From Clostridiales bacterium (GTDB lineage: Bacteria > Bacillota > Clostridia > Oscillospirales > Oscillospiraceae): 64,000 bases of DNA. The translations under genes and the position numbers were made by a program. The stretch is taken from contig JALFRA010000027.1 of assembly GCA_022785125.1 (NCBI GenBank), forward strand, positions 45,685 through 109,684, given 5' to 3'. Positions 35,262 to 44,108 of this stretch are shown one piece after another. The notes beneath the pieces are model-generated. The model saw nothing but the letters and a program-made list of their open reading frames with translations, did not search any database and was not told the DNA's origin. How positions within the stretch are numbered: the first letter of the stretch is position 1; every line of letters starts with the position of its first letter.

Positions 35262-37634
35262 ATGAGAAACCTCAAGAGGACTCTCAGCCTGGCTCTGGCC
35301 GGTGTCATGCTCATGGGCATGATGGTGATCGGCGCCGGCGCTGCGAGCAAGGATTTCACCGATGCTGGTGACATCAAGAATGTTGAGGCTGTCGACGTTA
35401 TGGTCGCTCTGGGCGTGCTCGAGGGCGGCGATAAGGGCGACTTCCAGCCCAACTCCATCCTGACCCGTGAGCAGGCTGCCAAGATCATCTGCTACCTGCT
35501 GCTGGGCGAGGAGGCCGCTGAGAAGCTGGCCACCAGCGGCGCCGTGTTCTCCGACGTGGCTGCTGACCGCTGGTCCGCTCCCTACATCGGCTACTGTGTC
35601 AACCTGGGCATTCTGGCCGGTGACGGCAGCGGTCACTTCTTCCCCGAGGGCAAGCTGACCGGCGCTGCCTTTGCCAAGATGCTGCTGGTTGCTCTGGGCT
35701 ATGATCCCAAGATCGAGAACTACACCGGCAGCGCCTGGACCATCAATGTGGCTGCTGACGCCATTGAGGCCGGCATCTCTCCCAAGGGCCTGGTGCTGAC
35801 CAACGAGCTGTCCCGTCAGGACGCCGCTCAGATGGCTTATCAGACTCTGACCGCCACCATGGTCAAGTATGACAACAAGGGCATCGACATCGACTTCGGT
35901 ACCGGCAGCGGTTCCGTCAGCGTGGGTGCTTCCACTGCCGAGCCTGTGAAGGCTACCAAGGCTGGTGGCTACCTGACTGTCGAGAAGGACAACGATGAGT
36001 ACGTTCAGTTCTGTGAGAAGTATTTCTCCGACCTGACCCTCAACGCCAAGGGCGAAGACGCTTTCGGTCGTCCTGCCAACGTCTGGACCTATGAAAAGGA
36101 CGAGGTTGGCACCTATGCTAAGGCTGCTGATGCTTCTTACACCGACGCTGTGAAGTCCGGCACCCTGTACACCGACCTGGGCCTGTCCAAGACCACTCCC
36201 GCTACCGTTGTCGCGGACGGCGGTAGTGATACTACTACTTTCTCCATCGAGAAGAGCAACAGCACCAAGACCGGCGGCAAGGGCGTTTTGACCGAGGCCT
36301 ATGTTGATGCTGACAAGAACGTGACTCTGGTTCAGATCAACACCTATGTGGGTCAGGTCTCCAAGGTTGCCACTGCTGACGATGTGAAGAAGGACGAGAA
36401 GCCCTACATTGAGATCGACGGCCTGAGCAATGTTGTCTACGGTGGCAAGTTTGAGACCGCTGTGGAGTACGCTGAGGACGATATCGTTCTGTACACCTAT
36501 GACAAGAGCGAGAAGAAGGTTATGTCCGTTGCTCTGGCCGAGAAGGTCGAGGATCTGGAGCTGACCTCCACCACCGGCAGCACCAAGTTCGTGGCCGGCG
36601 GCACCACCTATGAGTACAACGCTACTGCTGCTGTCTATGGCGGCAGACTGAAGGATAGCATCAATGTCTATCTGGACACCAACGGCTATGTTGTCTACGT
36701 GGAGAAGTACGAGGCTGGTTCCACCAACTATGCTTTCGTGCTGGATACCAAGCAGAACAACGATGGCTGGAACGGCAGCAAGAACACCTACGAGGCCAAG
36801 CTGCTGCTCACCGACGGCAGTGTGGTCGTGGTTGACACCGATAAGAAGAAAGCCACCGAGAACACCTTCGTCTCTTACACTGTGGACGACAATGACGTCT
36901 ACACCCTGACCGCTAAGGATAAGACTTCTACGGCTGGCTCTAAGATCGAAGTGAGCAAGGGTACCTCTAAGTTCACTGCTGATGCTGCCTATTATGCCAA
37001 CAGCAGCACCATCTTCCTGGTGCACGACAACGTGAACGACGAGTATGTTGTTTACACCGGTATCGCCAATATGCCCACCATGAACGGCGCTGCTACCGTG
37101 TATGTCAACACCAAGAACGGCGCTCCCAATAGTGTTGCTTCTATCGTCTACATCTCTGCTGCTGACACCGTGGTGTCCGACGCCAACAAGGGTCTGGTCT
37201 ACATCATTGCTGGTAGCGAGTCCGACCTGATCAACGATGCCGACAAGGGTGAGTACTACACCTATAACGCAGTTGTTGATGGCGAGACTACCACCATCAA
37301 TGTTGCCAAGGACGCCAAGCTGTCTGCTGATGTTCTGGCCAGCAAGCTGACCTACAACAGCAAGGATCTTGTCACCAACATCACTGCCTACAGCACCGAG
37401 GGCGACGACAAGGCCATCTCCGGCACTGGTACTCTGAAGACCACTGACGGCACCGTTGGCCTGCAGGGTGCTTACTACACCTACGCTGAGAACGTTGTTG
37501 TCTACAAGATCGAGGACAACGAGTTCAACAAGGTGAGCGTCACCTCCATCCGCGAGGATGCCGACGATACCTTCAACGCTGTGATCAAGGACGGCGAGGT
37601 TGTTGCCATCTTCATCACCGTTGTTGAGGCCTAA
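35262..37634 (+). CDS. S-layer homology domain protein, probable major S-layer protein
   Basis: 790 aa from the ATG at 35262, preceded by AAGGAGG. A signal peptide covers residues 1-26. SLH repeats follow at about 29-85 (FTDAGDIKNVEAVDVMVALG), 93-150 (FSDVAADRWSAPYIGYCVNL) and 155-205 (a less regular third). The remaining 580 residues are Thr/Ser/Asp/Gly-rich beta structure with no known domain. Codon use is strikingly different from neighbours, with many GCT, GTT and TAC codons. This points to very high expression, as expected for an S-layer subunit exported and bound to cell-wall polymer. Confidence 0.85.
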   Translation: MRNLKRTLSLALAGVMLMGMMVIGAGAASKDFTDAGDIKNVEAVDVMVALGVLEGGDKGDFQPNSILTREQAAKIICYLLLGEEAAEKLATSGAVFSDVAADRWSAPYIGYCVNLGILAGDGSGHFFPEGKLTGAAFAKMLLVALGYDPKIENYTGSAWTINVAADAIEAGISPKGLVLTNELSRQDAAQMAYQTLTATMVKYDNKGIDIDFGTGSGSVSVGASTAEPVKATKAGGYLTVEKDNDEYVQFCEKYFSDLTLNAKGEDAFGRPANVWTYEKDEVGTYAKAADASYTDAVKSGTLYTDLGLSKTTPATVVADGGSDTTTFSIEKSNSTKTGGKGVLTEAYVDADKNVTLVQINTYVGQVSKVATADDVKKDEKPYIEIDGLSNVVYGGKFETAVEYAEDDIVLYTYDKSEKKVMSVALAEKVEDLELTSTTGSTKFVAGGTTYEYNATAAVYGGRLKDSINVYLDTNGYVVYVEKYEAGSTNYAFVLDTKQNNDGWNGSKNTYEAKLLLTDGSVVVVDTDKKKATENTFVSYTVDDNDVYTLTAKDKTSTAGSKIEVSKGTSKFTADAAYYANSSTIFLVHDNVNDEYVVYTGIANMPTMNGAATVYVNTKNGAPNSVASIVYISAADTVVSDANKGLVYIIAGSESDLINDADKGEYYTYNAVVDGETTTINVAKDAKLSADVLASKLTYNSKDLVTNITAYSTEGDDKAISGTGTLKTTDGTVGLQGAYYTYAENVVVYKIEDNEFNKVSVTSIREDADDTFNAVIKDGEVVAIFITVVEA

Positions 37635-37663
37635 TTGTAGGCTCCAAGGTTAAACGGACAGAT

Positions 37664-37698
37664 AAGAGTGGTCCCCCTATTTTAGGGGGACCACTTTT
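37664..37698. terminator. Terminator of the S-layer gene
   Basis: AAGAGTGGTCCCCCTA-TTT-TAGGGGGACCACTTTTT, a long perfect stem with a T5 tail, usable also by the converging gene at 37698. Confidence 0.88.
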
Positions 37699-38147
37699 TA
37701 TAGTCCAATCACAAGATATGTGTAGGATTCTCCCAGTTCATTAAGTTGCCCTTCTGAACTGATACTGCCGGAGACAGAGCCACCGCTGGCCCAGCCGTCC
37801 ACGTACCAACTCAGACCGTTCTGATTCCATTCCAGTACCAGTATACTGCCCATACCTGCTGTATCATTTGCTGCGCCATTGGTGTTAGGCCGCAAGAAGA
37901 GTGAAGTAGCTCGATAGCTGCCGCCGGTAATCATGACTACCTCGGGAAGAAAGGGAAAATCCAGATGATTTGGTGAGGTTTCGCCATATTTCCCCGTTCC
38001 CACATAATTGCCCACCATAACGCGGCAGTTACCTTTCTCCTCCAATGCCGTATCAATCTTCTTGAAATCCTCATTGAAGTCGGTCCGCAGGAAGGGGTCC
38101 GACGGTTCCCACTGGTGCAGCTGATAATGTTCCGTATACTTTGCCAT
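37698..38147 (-). CDS. Phage tail-appendage-like small protein
   Basis: 149 aa from the ATG at 38145-38147, preceded by AAGGAGG. The N-terminus (YTEHYQLHQWEPSDPFLRTD, then FNEDFKKIDTAL) resembles the first segment of many Firmicutes tail-fibre or appendage proteins. The rest is a beta-rich domain (CRVMVGNYVGTGKYGE; FPFLPEVVMITGG; YTYLVIGL). From memory, stand-alone genes of this type are common in Oscillospiraceae. No other phage structural gene is near. It diverges from the tyrosine integrase gene, so it may be the remnant or cargo of an element. Confidence 0.55.
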   Translation of the reverse strand: MAKYTEHYQLHQWEPSDPFLRTDFNEDFKKIDTALEEKGNCRVMVGNYVGTGKYGETSPNHLDFPFLPEVVMITGGSYRATSLFLRPNTNGAANDTAGMGSILVLEWNQNGLSWYVDGWASGGSVSGSISSEGQLNELGESYTYLVIGL

Positions 38148-38340
38148 AAAAATTCCTCCTTGTTTTGCAAGCGGCTCTTGCACCTCGTTCTTACCGGGAC
38201 GGAGGTCTTTTGTTGCATGGAAAAAAGTAAGAACTGCTTTTGCTGAAAAATAAAGTGGTTTCTGCGGAAATGGGCCGCAGGTATCCAGCAGGTAACTAAC
38301 ATCAGAGAGAAACAGTAACAAAACCACCAGACCGGAGCGG

Positions 38341-38369
38341 TTGACGACTGAAACAATCCCTGACAAAAT
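38341..38369 (+). promoter_or_regulatory. Possible integrase promoter
   Basis: TTGACG (38341-38346), 17 bases, CAAAAT (38364-38369), about 50 bases before the integrase ATG. The -10 is a weak match. The rest of the 274-base divergent gap (38148-38421) shows no clear attachment site. Confidence 0.35.
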
Positions 38370-38421
38370 GCAAGATACGACTTTGTTCGACCAACATCTC
38401 GCGCATCGAGGAGGATCTGGA

Positions 38422-39564
38422 ATGGCAAGAAAGACGATCAAGCAGAATCTGGCATACGACGATCAAAAGCAGCTTTACTACGTCTGCTTTAATTACGGTA
38501 CCAGTGCCGACGGCCGCCGGGACCGAAGAGTACGCACCTTTACCGATCTGGCGGAAGCGGAACTGGCGCTGGAACAGTTCCAGAAAGGACAGGGTGGACG
38601 GGCGCTCTGCGATTCCAGCCGCCTGACCCTGGCAGAGTGGCTGGAGTATTGGCTGGAGGAGGTCATTGCACCCAATCGGGCCTACACCACCTATTACTGC
38701 TATCGCTCGCTCATCAAAAATCATATCGCTCCCGCTCTGGGCCATATCCGCCTGCGGCAGCTGGAGCCCTGGCATATCCAGAACTATTACGCTGAAAAAA
38801 TGCGGGAGGGCCGCCTGGACTCCAACAGTGTCCATAAGCACCACATCCTGCTCCACACCGCCCTCCAACTGGCCTTCCGGCAGAAAATTTTGCGGGAAAA
38901 CCCCGTGGAGCGGGTGGAGGCCCCCAGAGAACACCCCACCCGGCAGTTCTACTACACCCCGGAACAGCTGCGGGTCCTGTTCCGGGAGGTGGAAGGCTCC
39001 TGGCTGGAGCTGGTGGTCAAGCTGGGGGCCTACCTGGGCCTGCGGCGGGGGGAGATCTGTGGCTTGCGGTGGACGGATGTGGATTTTGAACACTATGTGA
39101 TCCGCATCCGGGTCACCCGCACCACGGCGGGAGACCAGGTAGTGGAAAAGGAACCCAAGACCCGCAATTCCATCCGCACCCTGGGCATCGCCGGACTGGA
39201 GGACCTGACCCATCTGCTCCGCAGCATCCGCCAGGAACAGTTGGAACGGGCGGCGGCCCGGCCGGACTATGTGGACAGCGGCTATGTACTTACCGATGAC
39301 AAAGGAGAACCCAGGCACCCAAACATGGTGACCTGGGCCTTCCGAACCTTTGTAAAGCGCCACGGCCTGCCGCCCATTACGGTCCACGGCCTGCGCCACA
39401 CCTTCGCCAGCCTGGCCAACAGCGCCCGCATCCCCCTGGTGGACATCGGCAAAGCCCTGGGACACAAGGATGTGTCCATCACTGGACGGATCTACACCCA
39501 TATTTTTGACCACACCCACCAGGAGGTGCTTAACACCGTGGCCGCCCGTATCGCCGCGGGATAA
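38422..39564 (+). CDS. Tyrosine recombinase / phage-type integrase
   Basis: 380 aa from the ATG at 38422, preceded by GAGGAGG. The N-terminal arm-binding-type domain (about 10-50) is followed by the SAM-like core-binding domain (LTLAEWLEYWLEEVIAP; LIKNHIAPALG). The catalytic domain has Arg in YLGLRRGEICGLRW, Lys in KTRNSIRTL, HGLRHTFASLA, LGHKD and the Tyr nucleophile in RIYTHIF. All active-site residues are present. No excisionase, replication or mobilisation genes are nearby, so it is either a lone element remnant or a dedicated recombinase for a local switch. Confidence 0.92.
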   Translation: MARKTIKQNLAYDDQKQLYYVCFNYGTSADGRRDRRVRTFTDLAEAELALEQFQKGQGGRALCDSSRLTLAEWLEYWLEEVIAPNRAYTTYYCYRSLIKNHIAPALGHIRLRQLEPWHIQNYYAEKMREGRLDSNSVHKHHILLHTALQLAFRQKILRENPVERVEAPREHPTRQFYYTPEQLRVLFREVEGSWLELVVKLGAYLGLRRGEICGLRWTDVDFEHYVIRIRVTRTTAGDQVVEKEPKTRNSIRTLGIAGLEDLTHLLRSIRQEQLERAAARPDYVDSGYVLTDDKGEPRHPNMVTWAFRTFVKRHGLPPITVHGLRHTFASLANSARIPLVDIGKALGHKDVSITGRIYTHIFDHTHQEVLNTVAARIAAG

Positions 39565-39571
39565 ATCATGC

Positions 39572-39600
39572 TTGACAAATCTTTTGTATAAGCATATGAT
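39572..39600 (+). promoter_or_regulatory. Promoter for psuK-psuG
   Basis: A perfect TTGACA (39572-39577), 17 bases and TATGAT (39595-39600), 33 bases before psuK. Confidence 0.75.
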
Positions 39601-39632
39601 TAGAAAGAAGATAAAAGTTTAGGAGGTGCCCC

Positions 39633-40712
39633 ATGACTCAGCGGGAACGGCAGATCCTCAAGTGGATCGAAGAAAACCCCCTGATCTCCCAGCAGGAGCT
39701 GGCGGAGAAGGCCGGTATTACCCGGTCGTCGGCGGCGGTGCATATCTCCAACCTGATGAAGCAGGGACATATCGCCGGAAAGGGCTACATCGTCCGTACC
39801 GCTCCTTACGCGGTGGTGGTGGGAGGCGTGAATCTGGACATCGGCGGCCGGTCTTTCGGCAAGCTGGTGCCGGCGGACTCCAATCCCGGACAGGTGCGGA
39901 CCAGCCTGGGGGGCGTGGGCCGCAACATTGCTCACAATATGGCCTTGCTGGGGATGGATGTGCGGATGCTCACCGCCTTCGGTGACGATATGAACGCCCA
40001 GCGCATTGCCGCCAGCTGCGGGGAGCTGGGTATCGACATCAGCCAGTGCCTGACGGTGCCCGGCGGCGCCACCTCCACCTATCTCTTTATCGCCGACCAC
40101 CGGGGGGATATGGCCCTGGCGGTGAGCGACATGGAGATCTATGAACACATGACCCCCGCTTTTCTGGCTGGCCGGAGCCGTCTGCTGCAAAACGCCCAGC
40201 TGGTGGTGGTGGATACCAACATTCCGGCTCAATCCATTGCCTGGCTGGCGGACAACCTGCATCTGCCCATCTTTGCCGATCCGGTATCTACCGCCAAGGC
40301 GGAGAAGCTGCGGCCGGTGCTGGGCAAGCTCCATACCCTCAAGCCCAACCGGATGGAGGCGGAGCTGCTCTCCGGGGTGGCCATCACCGACGAGAGCAGC
40401 CTGAACCGGGCGGCGGACACCCTGCTGGACACCGGCCTGCGGCGGGTATTCATCAGCCTGGGCGGGGAGGGCGTGCTGGCCGCCGACCACAACGGGCGGG
40501 TCCATGTGCCCTGCTGTTACGGCCAGATGGTGAATACCACCGGCTGCGGCGACGCGGGTATGGCTGCCATCGCCTGGGCCTACCTGGAGGGTACCGATCT
40601 GGCGGGCACCGCCAAAGCCGCCATGGCGGCGGGAGCCATTGCCATGGAGAGCGCCGAGACCATTAACCCGGCCATGAGCGCCCGACTGCTCAGAGACCGG
40701 ATGGAAGCATAA
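39633..40712 (+). CDS. psuK: Pseudouridine kinase with N-terminal HTH
   Basis: 359 aa. Residues 1-55 are a winged helix-turn-helix (ERQILKWIEENPLISQQELA; KAGITRSSAAVHISNLMK). The PfkB kinase domain follows: YAVVVGGVNLDIGG, SLGGVGRNIAHNMALLG, and MVNTTGCGDAGMAAIAW near 310 with the catalytic Asp. PsuK makes pseudouridine 5-prime-phosphate. The next gene, psuG, splits it into uracil and ribose 5-phosphate. The fused DNA-binding domain suggests the kinase may regulate its own operon. Confidence 0.9.
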   Translation: MTQRERQILKWIEENPLISQQELAEKAGITRSSAAVHISNLMKQGHIAGKGYIVRTAPYAVVVGGVNLDIGGRSFGKLVPADSNPGQVRTSLGGVGRNIAHNMALLGMDVRMLTAFGDDMNAQRIAASCGELGIDISQCLTVPGGATSTYLFIADHRGDMALAVSDMEIYEHMTPAFLAGRSRLLQNAQLVVVDTNIPAQSIAWLADNLHLPIFADPVSTAKAEKLRPVLGKLHTLKPNRMEAELLSGVAITDESSLNRAADTLLDTGLRRVFISLGGEGVLAADHNGRVHVPCCYGQMVNTTGCGDAGMAAIAWAYLEGTDLAGTAKAAMAAGAIAMESAETINPAMSARLLRDRMEA

Positions 40713-40749
40713 GCATAACGACAACTGATTTCATATGGAGGTAACTGCA

Positions 40750-41673
40750 ATGAATCTAAACAAGTTTCTGGATGTAGCCCCTGAAGTAGCCCAGGCCGTG
40801 GCCGAGGGCAAGCCTGTGGTGGCCCTGGAGTCCACCATCATCTCCCACGGTATGCCATACCCCCAGAATGTGGAGACCGCCCTGAAGGTGGAGCAGATCA
40901 TCCGGGACAACGGCGCGGTGCCCGCCACCATCGCCATCCTGGGTGGCCGACTGAAGGCCGGTCTGAGCGCTGAGGAGATCGAGTACCTGGGCAAGCAGGG
41001 CCAGGCGGTGACCAAGGCCAGCCGCCGTGACCTGGCTGTGCTGGTGGCCCGCAAGGCCGACGGCGCTACCACCGTTACCACTACCATGATGATCGCCCAC
41101 ATGGCCGGCATCAAGATCTTTGCCACCGGCGGCATCGGAGGCGTCCACCGGGGTGCCGAGACCACCATGGATATCTCCGCCGACCTGGAGGAGCTGGCCT
41201 CTACCCCCGTGATGGTGGTGTGCGCCGGCGCCAAGTCCATCCTGGACCTGGGCCTGACCCTGGAGTACCTGGAGACCCACGGCGTGCCCGTCATCGGCTA
41301 CGGCACCAAGGAGCTGCCCGCCTTCTACACCCGCAAGAGCGGCTTTGAGGTGGACTACCGCATGGACACCCCCGCGGAGATCGCCGCCGCTTTCCACGCT
41401 TCTCAGGAGCTGGGCCTGAAGGGCGGTATGCTGGTGACCAACCCCATCCCCGAGGAGTTTGCCATGGACCACGACGTGATCAACAAGGCCATCGACGAGG
41501 CCATTGCCCAGGCCAAGGAGCAGGGCATCCACGGCAAGGCCACCACCCCCTTCCTGCTGGCCAAGGTGAAGGAGCTTACCGGCGGCGACAGCCTGGATTC
41601 CAACATTCAGCTGGTGTTCAACAACGCCCGTCTGGCTGCCCGCACTGCTGCCGAGCTGTGCGCCATGGGTTGA
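40750..41673 (+). CDS. psuG: Pseudouridine-5-prime-phosphate glycosidase
   Basis: 307 aa from the ATG at 40750, preceded by ATGGAGG. The family is clear from VVALESTIISHGMPYPQN near residue 25, GVPATIAIL-type strand (AVPATIAILGGRLKAGLS), TTVTTTMMIAHMAGI and FATGGIGGVHRGAETTMDIS. The catalytic Lys lies in the TKASRRD region. It acts after PsuK and lies 37 bases downstream of it. A terminator closes the operon. No nucleoside transporter gene is next to it. Confidence 0.95.
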   Translation: MNLNKFLDVAPEVAQAVAEGKPVVALESTIISHGMPYPQNVETALKVEQIIRDNGAVPATIAILGGRLKAGLSAEEIEYLGKQGQAVTKASRRDLAVLVARKADGATTVTTTMMIAHMAGIKIFATGGIGGVHRGAETTMDISADLEELASTPVMVVCAGAKSILDLGLTLEYLETHGVPVIGYGTKELPAFYTRKSGFEVDYRMDTPAEIAAAFHASQELGLKGGMLVTNPIPEEFAMDHDVINKAIDEAIAQAKEQGIHGKATTPFLLAKVKELTGGDSLDSNIQLVFNNARLAARTAAELCAMG

Positions 41674-41690
41674 GTTTTCCGTTTTTCAAG

Positions 41691-41723
41691 CAAAAGAGCG
41701 CCGCTTCATGCGGCGCTCTTTTG
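41691..41723 (+). terminator. Terminator of psuK-psuG
   Basis: CAAAAGAGCGCCGC-TTCAT-GCGGCGCTCTTTTG, a perfect stem. Confidence 0.88.
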
Positions 41724-41783
41724 CTGTTTCGACACTGGAAATTGTAACAATATTTCTTTTTGTTTACATTCATCTGCCATGCG

Positions 41784-41812
41784 TTGAATCCGTCTCTGCC
41801 TGGACGTATAAT
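41784..41812 (+). promoter_or_regulatory. Promoter for the SLH nucleotidase-like gene
   Basis: TTGAAT (41784-41789), 17 bases and a perfect TATAAT (41807-41812). The leader to the ATG at 41897 is about 78 bases and contains an ACCGGT-rich short hairpin. Confidence 0.7.
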
Positions 41813-41896
41813 AAAACAAAATGATCACACTTGGACCATATCACCGGTCCTGCACCGGTAACATACGCCCTGTATGGGAGAAAAGAGGCGATCTTG

Positions 41897-43978
41897 ATGG
41901 CGCGGAAATCCATATTGTTCCGCAGGCTGGGCGCGGCGCTGCTGGCGCTGCTGCTTCTGCCGGCCGGAGCCTGGGCCGCGGAGCCTGCGGCTGTTCAGGC
42001 TGGTCCTGCCCTGGGAATCTACACCACAGGAGATATGGCGGGCCGGGTAGGGGAGACCGATCCTCTGACCGGGCAGCCGGAAGAGAACAGCTATTTGAAG
42101 GTGGCTTCCGCCATGGCAGCGGAACGCCAGACCATGGAGAGTACCCTGCTGTTGGACAGCGGCGACGCGGTGGCCAATACGCTGGTCAGCGGCAGCGCCG
42201 CCGATACGGCTTTGTCTTTGCGGACCATCGGCTATGACGGATTCATTCCCAGTGTGGAGGAATTCAGGCTGGGACAGGGGCATCGGGCCGCCTTTTTCCG
42301 GGATCTGACCCAGGAGAACGGCGAGGGTGCGCCGGTGGAGCTGATTTCCGCCGACTGGATGGAGGGGGACAGCGGCCAGACCGCTGCCCAGCCCTACCAC
42401 ATTTACACCAGGCAGCTGGGCGGTAAGGATATTCGCATCGCGGTGGTAGGGTTGGGTACCCTGGAGGTGCCTCAGTCATTGCCCTCCTACTATTACAGCG
42501 ACAGCCGGTTCGGCCATGGGGACAATACCAGCCTGAGCTATGCCTGGGAGTGGAATCACTGGATCTGGCCCCAGCTGAAGCAGCAGAATTGTGACCTGGT
42601 GGTGGCGTGCTGTCATACAGACCAGGAGACGCTGCGGAAGTTTGCTGCTCAGACCACGGGAATTGATCTGTTGGTGGGCGGCCACGGCCAGGCGGATATG
42701 GGCACTGTGGAAAACCGGGAAGGCCAACCGGTGTCCTGGGTCAGCAGCGGTGGGACCGCACTGACCCGCACGGTGGTGACACTCTCTGCTGACGGCACGC
42801 CGGTGATCGGGGAGAGCCAGCTGCTGAGATTGAGCGGCTATGAGAATGATTGGGGATTGGCGAAGGCCACCGCCCGCGGGCAGCAGATCCAGCAGGTGAA
42901 AGCCGGCCAGAAAACGGGATCCTTGTCCGGCAGCTGGACAGAGAACGTTGCCAGCGCTGCCCAGCAGACACAGGTGGCTGATCTGGTGGCCCGGGCCATG
43001 CTGTGGACCTCGGGGGCGGATGTGGCTCTGGTCACAAATGGAAGCCTGGGCTATCTGCCTGAGCAGAGCAGCAGCGGAAGCGGAGCGCGTCCTTTGACCC
43101 TGAAGGACTGCGCTGCTCTGGCAAGGGGAACCAGCCCGGTGGTGATGGTGGAGCTGACCGGCGCCCAGCTGGAGGCGTGGCTGGAGGTCTGCGCCGGTCG
43201 ATACCAGGTGGATGAGAGCGGCCGGGTAACCGGCGGTCAGGACGCGGATTTTCTCTATGGCATGGACTATGAGCTTTACGTGGGCGGTCAGCCCGGACAA
43301 CGGGTGGTCAACCTGACCTGGCAGGGGCAGCCGGTGGAGCGGGCCCGAACTTATCGCGTGATTTTGGAGGAAGCCCACCTGCGTGACGAAGAGTTCCCGG
43401 CCTGTACGGTTGTGTGGTCCGCCGCCGCCGATATGCAGTATGCCGCCACCGGGGGGACCATGGCTTCGCTTTTGGCGGTGTTTACCTCCCGTATGGGGAC
43501 CGTCATACCCCAGCGGCAGAGCACTTGGGCGGTATATGCTGGCTCTGTGGACAGCCCCATAACCCGGCTGGATTTTGTGGAGATGCTCTATGGTGTTGCG
43601 GGCCAGCCCAAGCCGGGTGCCAGTGTGGCCTTTGCAGATGTAACGGGCAGCGACGCGGTGGTTTGGGCCGCGGAGAAGCGCATTGTCAGCGGTGATGGCA
43701 AGGGCAAGTTCCTGCCCCGGATGGAAGTGACCCGGGAACAGGCGGCGGTCATGCTTTATAATTACGCCCGGGCAGAAAATCTGAACCTGACCGCCGATGG
43801 CTCGTCTGTCAACGCCCTGTCCGACCGGGCATCTGTCTCCGGCTGGGCTGTAACCCCGGTGGACTTTTGCCTCCGCAACGATCTGCTGGAGCCGGTGAAC
43901 GGTCAGTTCCGGCCCTCTGCCACCATGACCCGGTCGGAGGTCCAGCGGACGATGGAAGTTTTGAACACATTGGATTGA
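41897..43978 (+). CDS. SLH-anchored 5-prime-nucleotidase-like protein with degenerate metal site
   Basis: 693 aa from the ATG at 41897, preceded by GAGGCG. A signal peptide covers residues 1-27. Residues 36-310 have the shape of a metallophosphatase domain but key motifs are altered. The first motif reads IYTTGDMAGRVG, where active enzymes have a DxH. The expected GNHE is replaced by PSVEEFRLG. Later motifs ACCHTDQET and VGGHGQAD persist. The 5-nucleotidase C-terminal domain follows at about 350-540 (TGAQLEAWLEV). Two or three SLH repeats end the protein (FADVTGSDAVVWAAEKRIVS; MTRSEVQRTMEVL). It is wall-attached and probably a binding protein rather than an enzyme. Confidence 0.82.
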   Translation: MARKSILFRRLGAALLALLLLPAGAWAAEPAAVQAGPALGIYTTGDMAGRVGETDPLTGQPEENSYLKVASAMAAERQTMESTLLLDSGDAVANTLVSGSAADTALSLRTIGYDGFIPSVEEFRLGQGHRAAFFRDLTQENGEGAPVELISADWMEGDSGQTAAQPYHIYTRQLGGKDIRIAVVGLGTLEVPQSLPSYYYSDSRFGHGDNTSLSYAWEWNHWIWPQLKQQNCDLVVACCHTDQETLRKFAAQTTGIDLLVGGHGQADMGTVENREGQPVSWVSSGGTALTRTVVTLSADGTPVIGESQLLRLSGYENDWGLAKATARGQQIQQVKAGQKTGSLSGSWTENVASAAQQTQVADLVARAMLWTSGADVALVTNGSLGYLPEQSSSGSGARPLTLKDCAALARGTSPVVMVELTGAQLEAWLEVCAGRYQVDESGRVTGGQDADFLYGMDYELYVGGQPGQRVVNLTWQGQPVERARTYRVILEEAHLRDEEFPACTVVWSAAADMQYAATGGTMASLLAVFTSRMGTVIPQRQSTWAVYAGSVDSPITRLDFVEMLYGVAGQPKPGASVAFADVTGSDAVVWAAEKRIVSGDGKGKFLPRMEVTREQAAVMLYNYARAENLNLTADGSSVNALSDRASVSGWAVTPVDFCLRNDLLEPVNGQFRPSATMTRSEVQRTMEVLNTLD

Positions 43979-43988
43979 ACCTGTTTAT

Positions 43989-44031
43989 GAAAGAAAACCG
44001 GACGCCCTGTGGGGCGTCCGGTTTTCTTTCA
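43989..44031 (+). terminator. Terminator of the nucleotidase-like gene
   Basis: GAAAGAAAACCGGACGCCC-TGTG-GGGCGTCCGGTTTTCTTTC, a very long perfect stem. Confidence 0.9.
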
Positions 44032-44049
44032 CAAAACGGTAAGAGGACG

Positions 44050-44081
44050 TTTAGAAATTTTTAAGATGATCCTGATACACT
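44050..44081 (+). promoter_or_regulatory. Possible response-regulator-controlled promoter of the BceAB operon
   Basis: TTTAGA (44050-44055) and TTAAGA (44061-44066) form a direct repeat with about 11-base spacing, the pattern of OmpR-family sites, followed by a TACACT -10 candidate (44076-44081). No -35 fits well, as expected for an activated promoter. Confidence 0.35.
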
Positions 44082-44108
44082 ATCTTCAGAAGCAAAGGAG
44101 GCATACAG

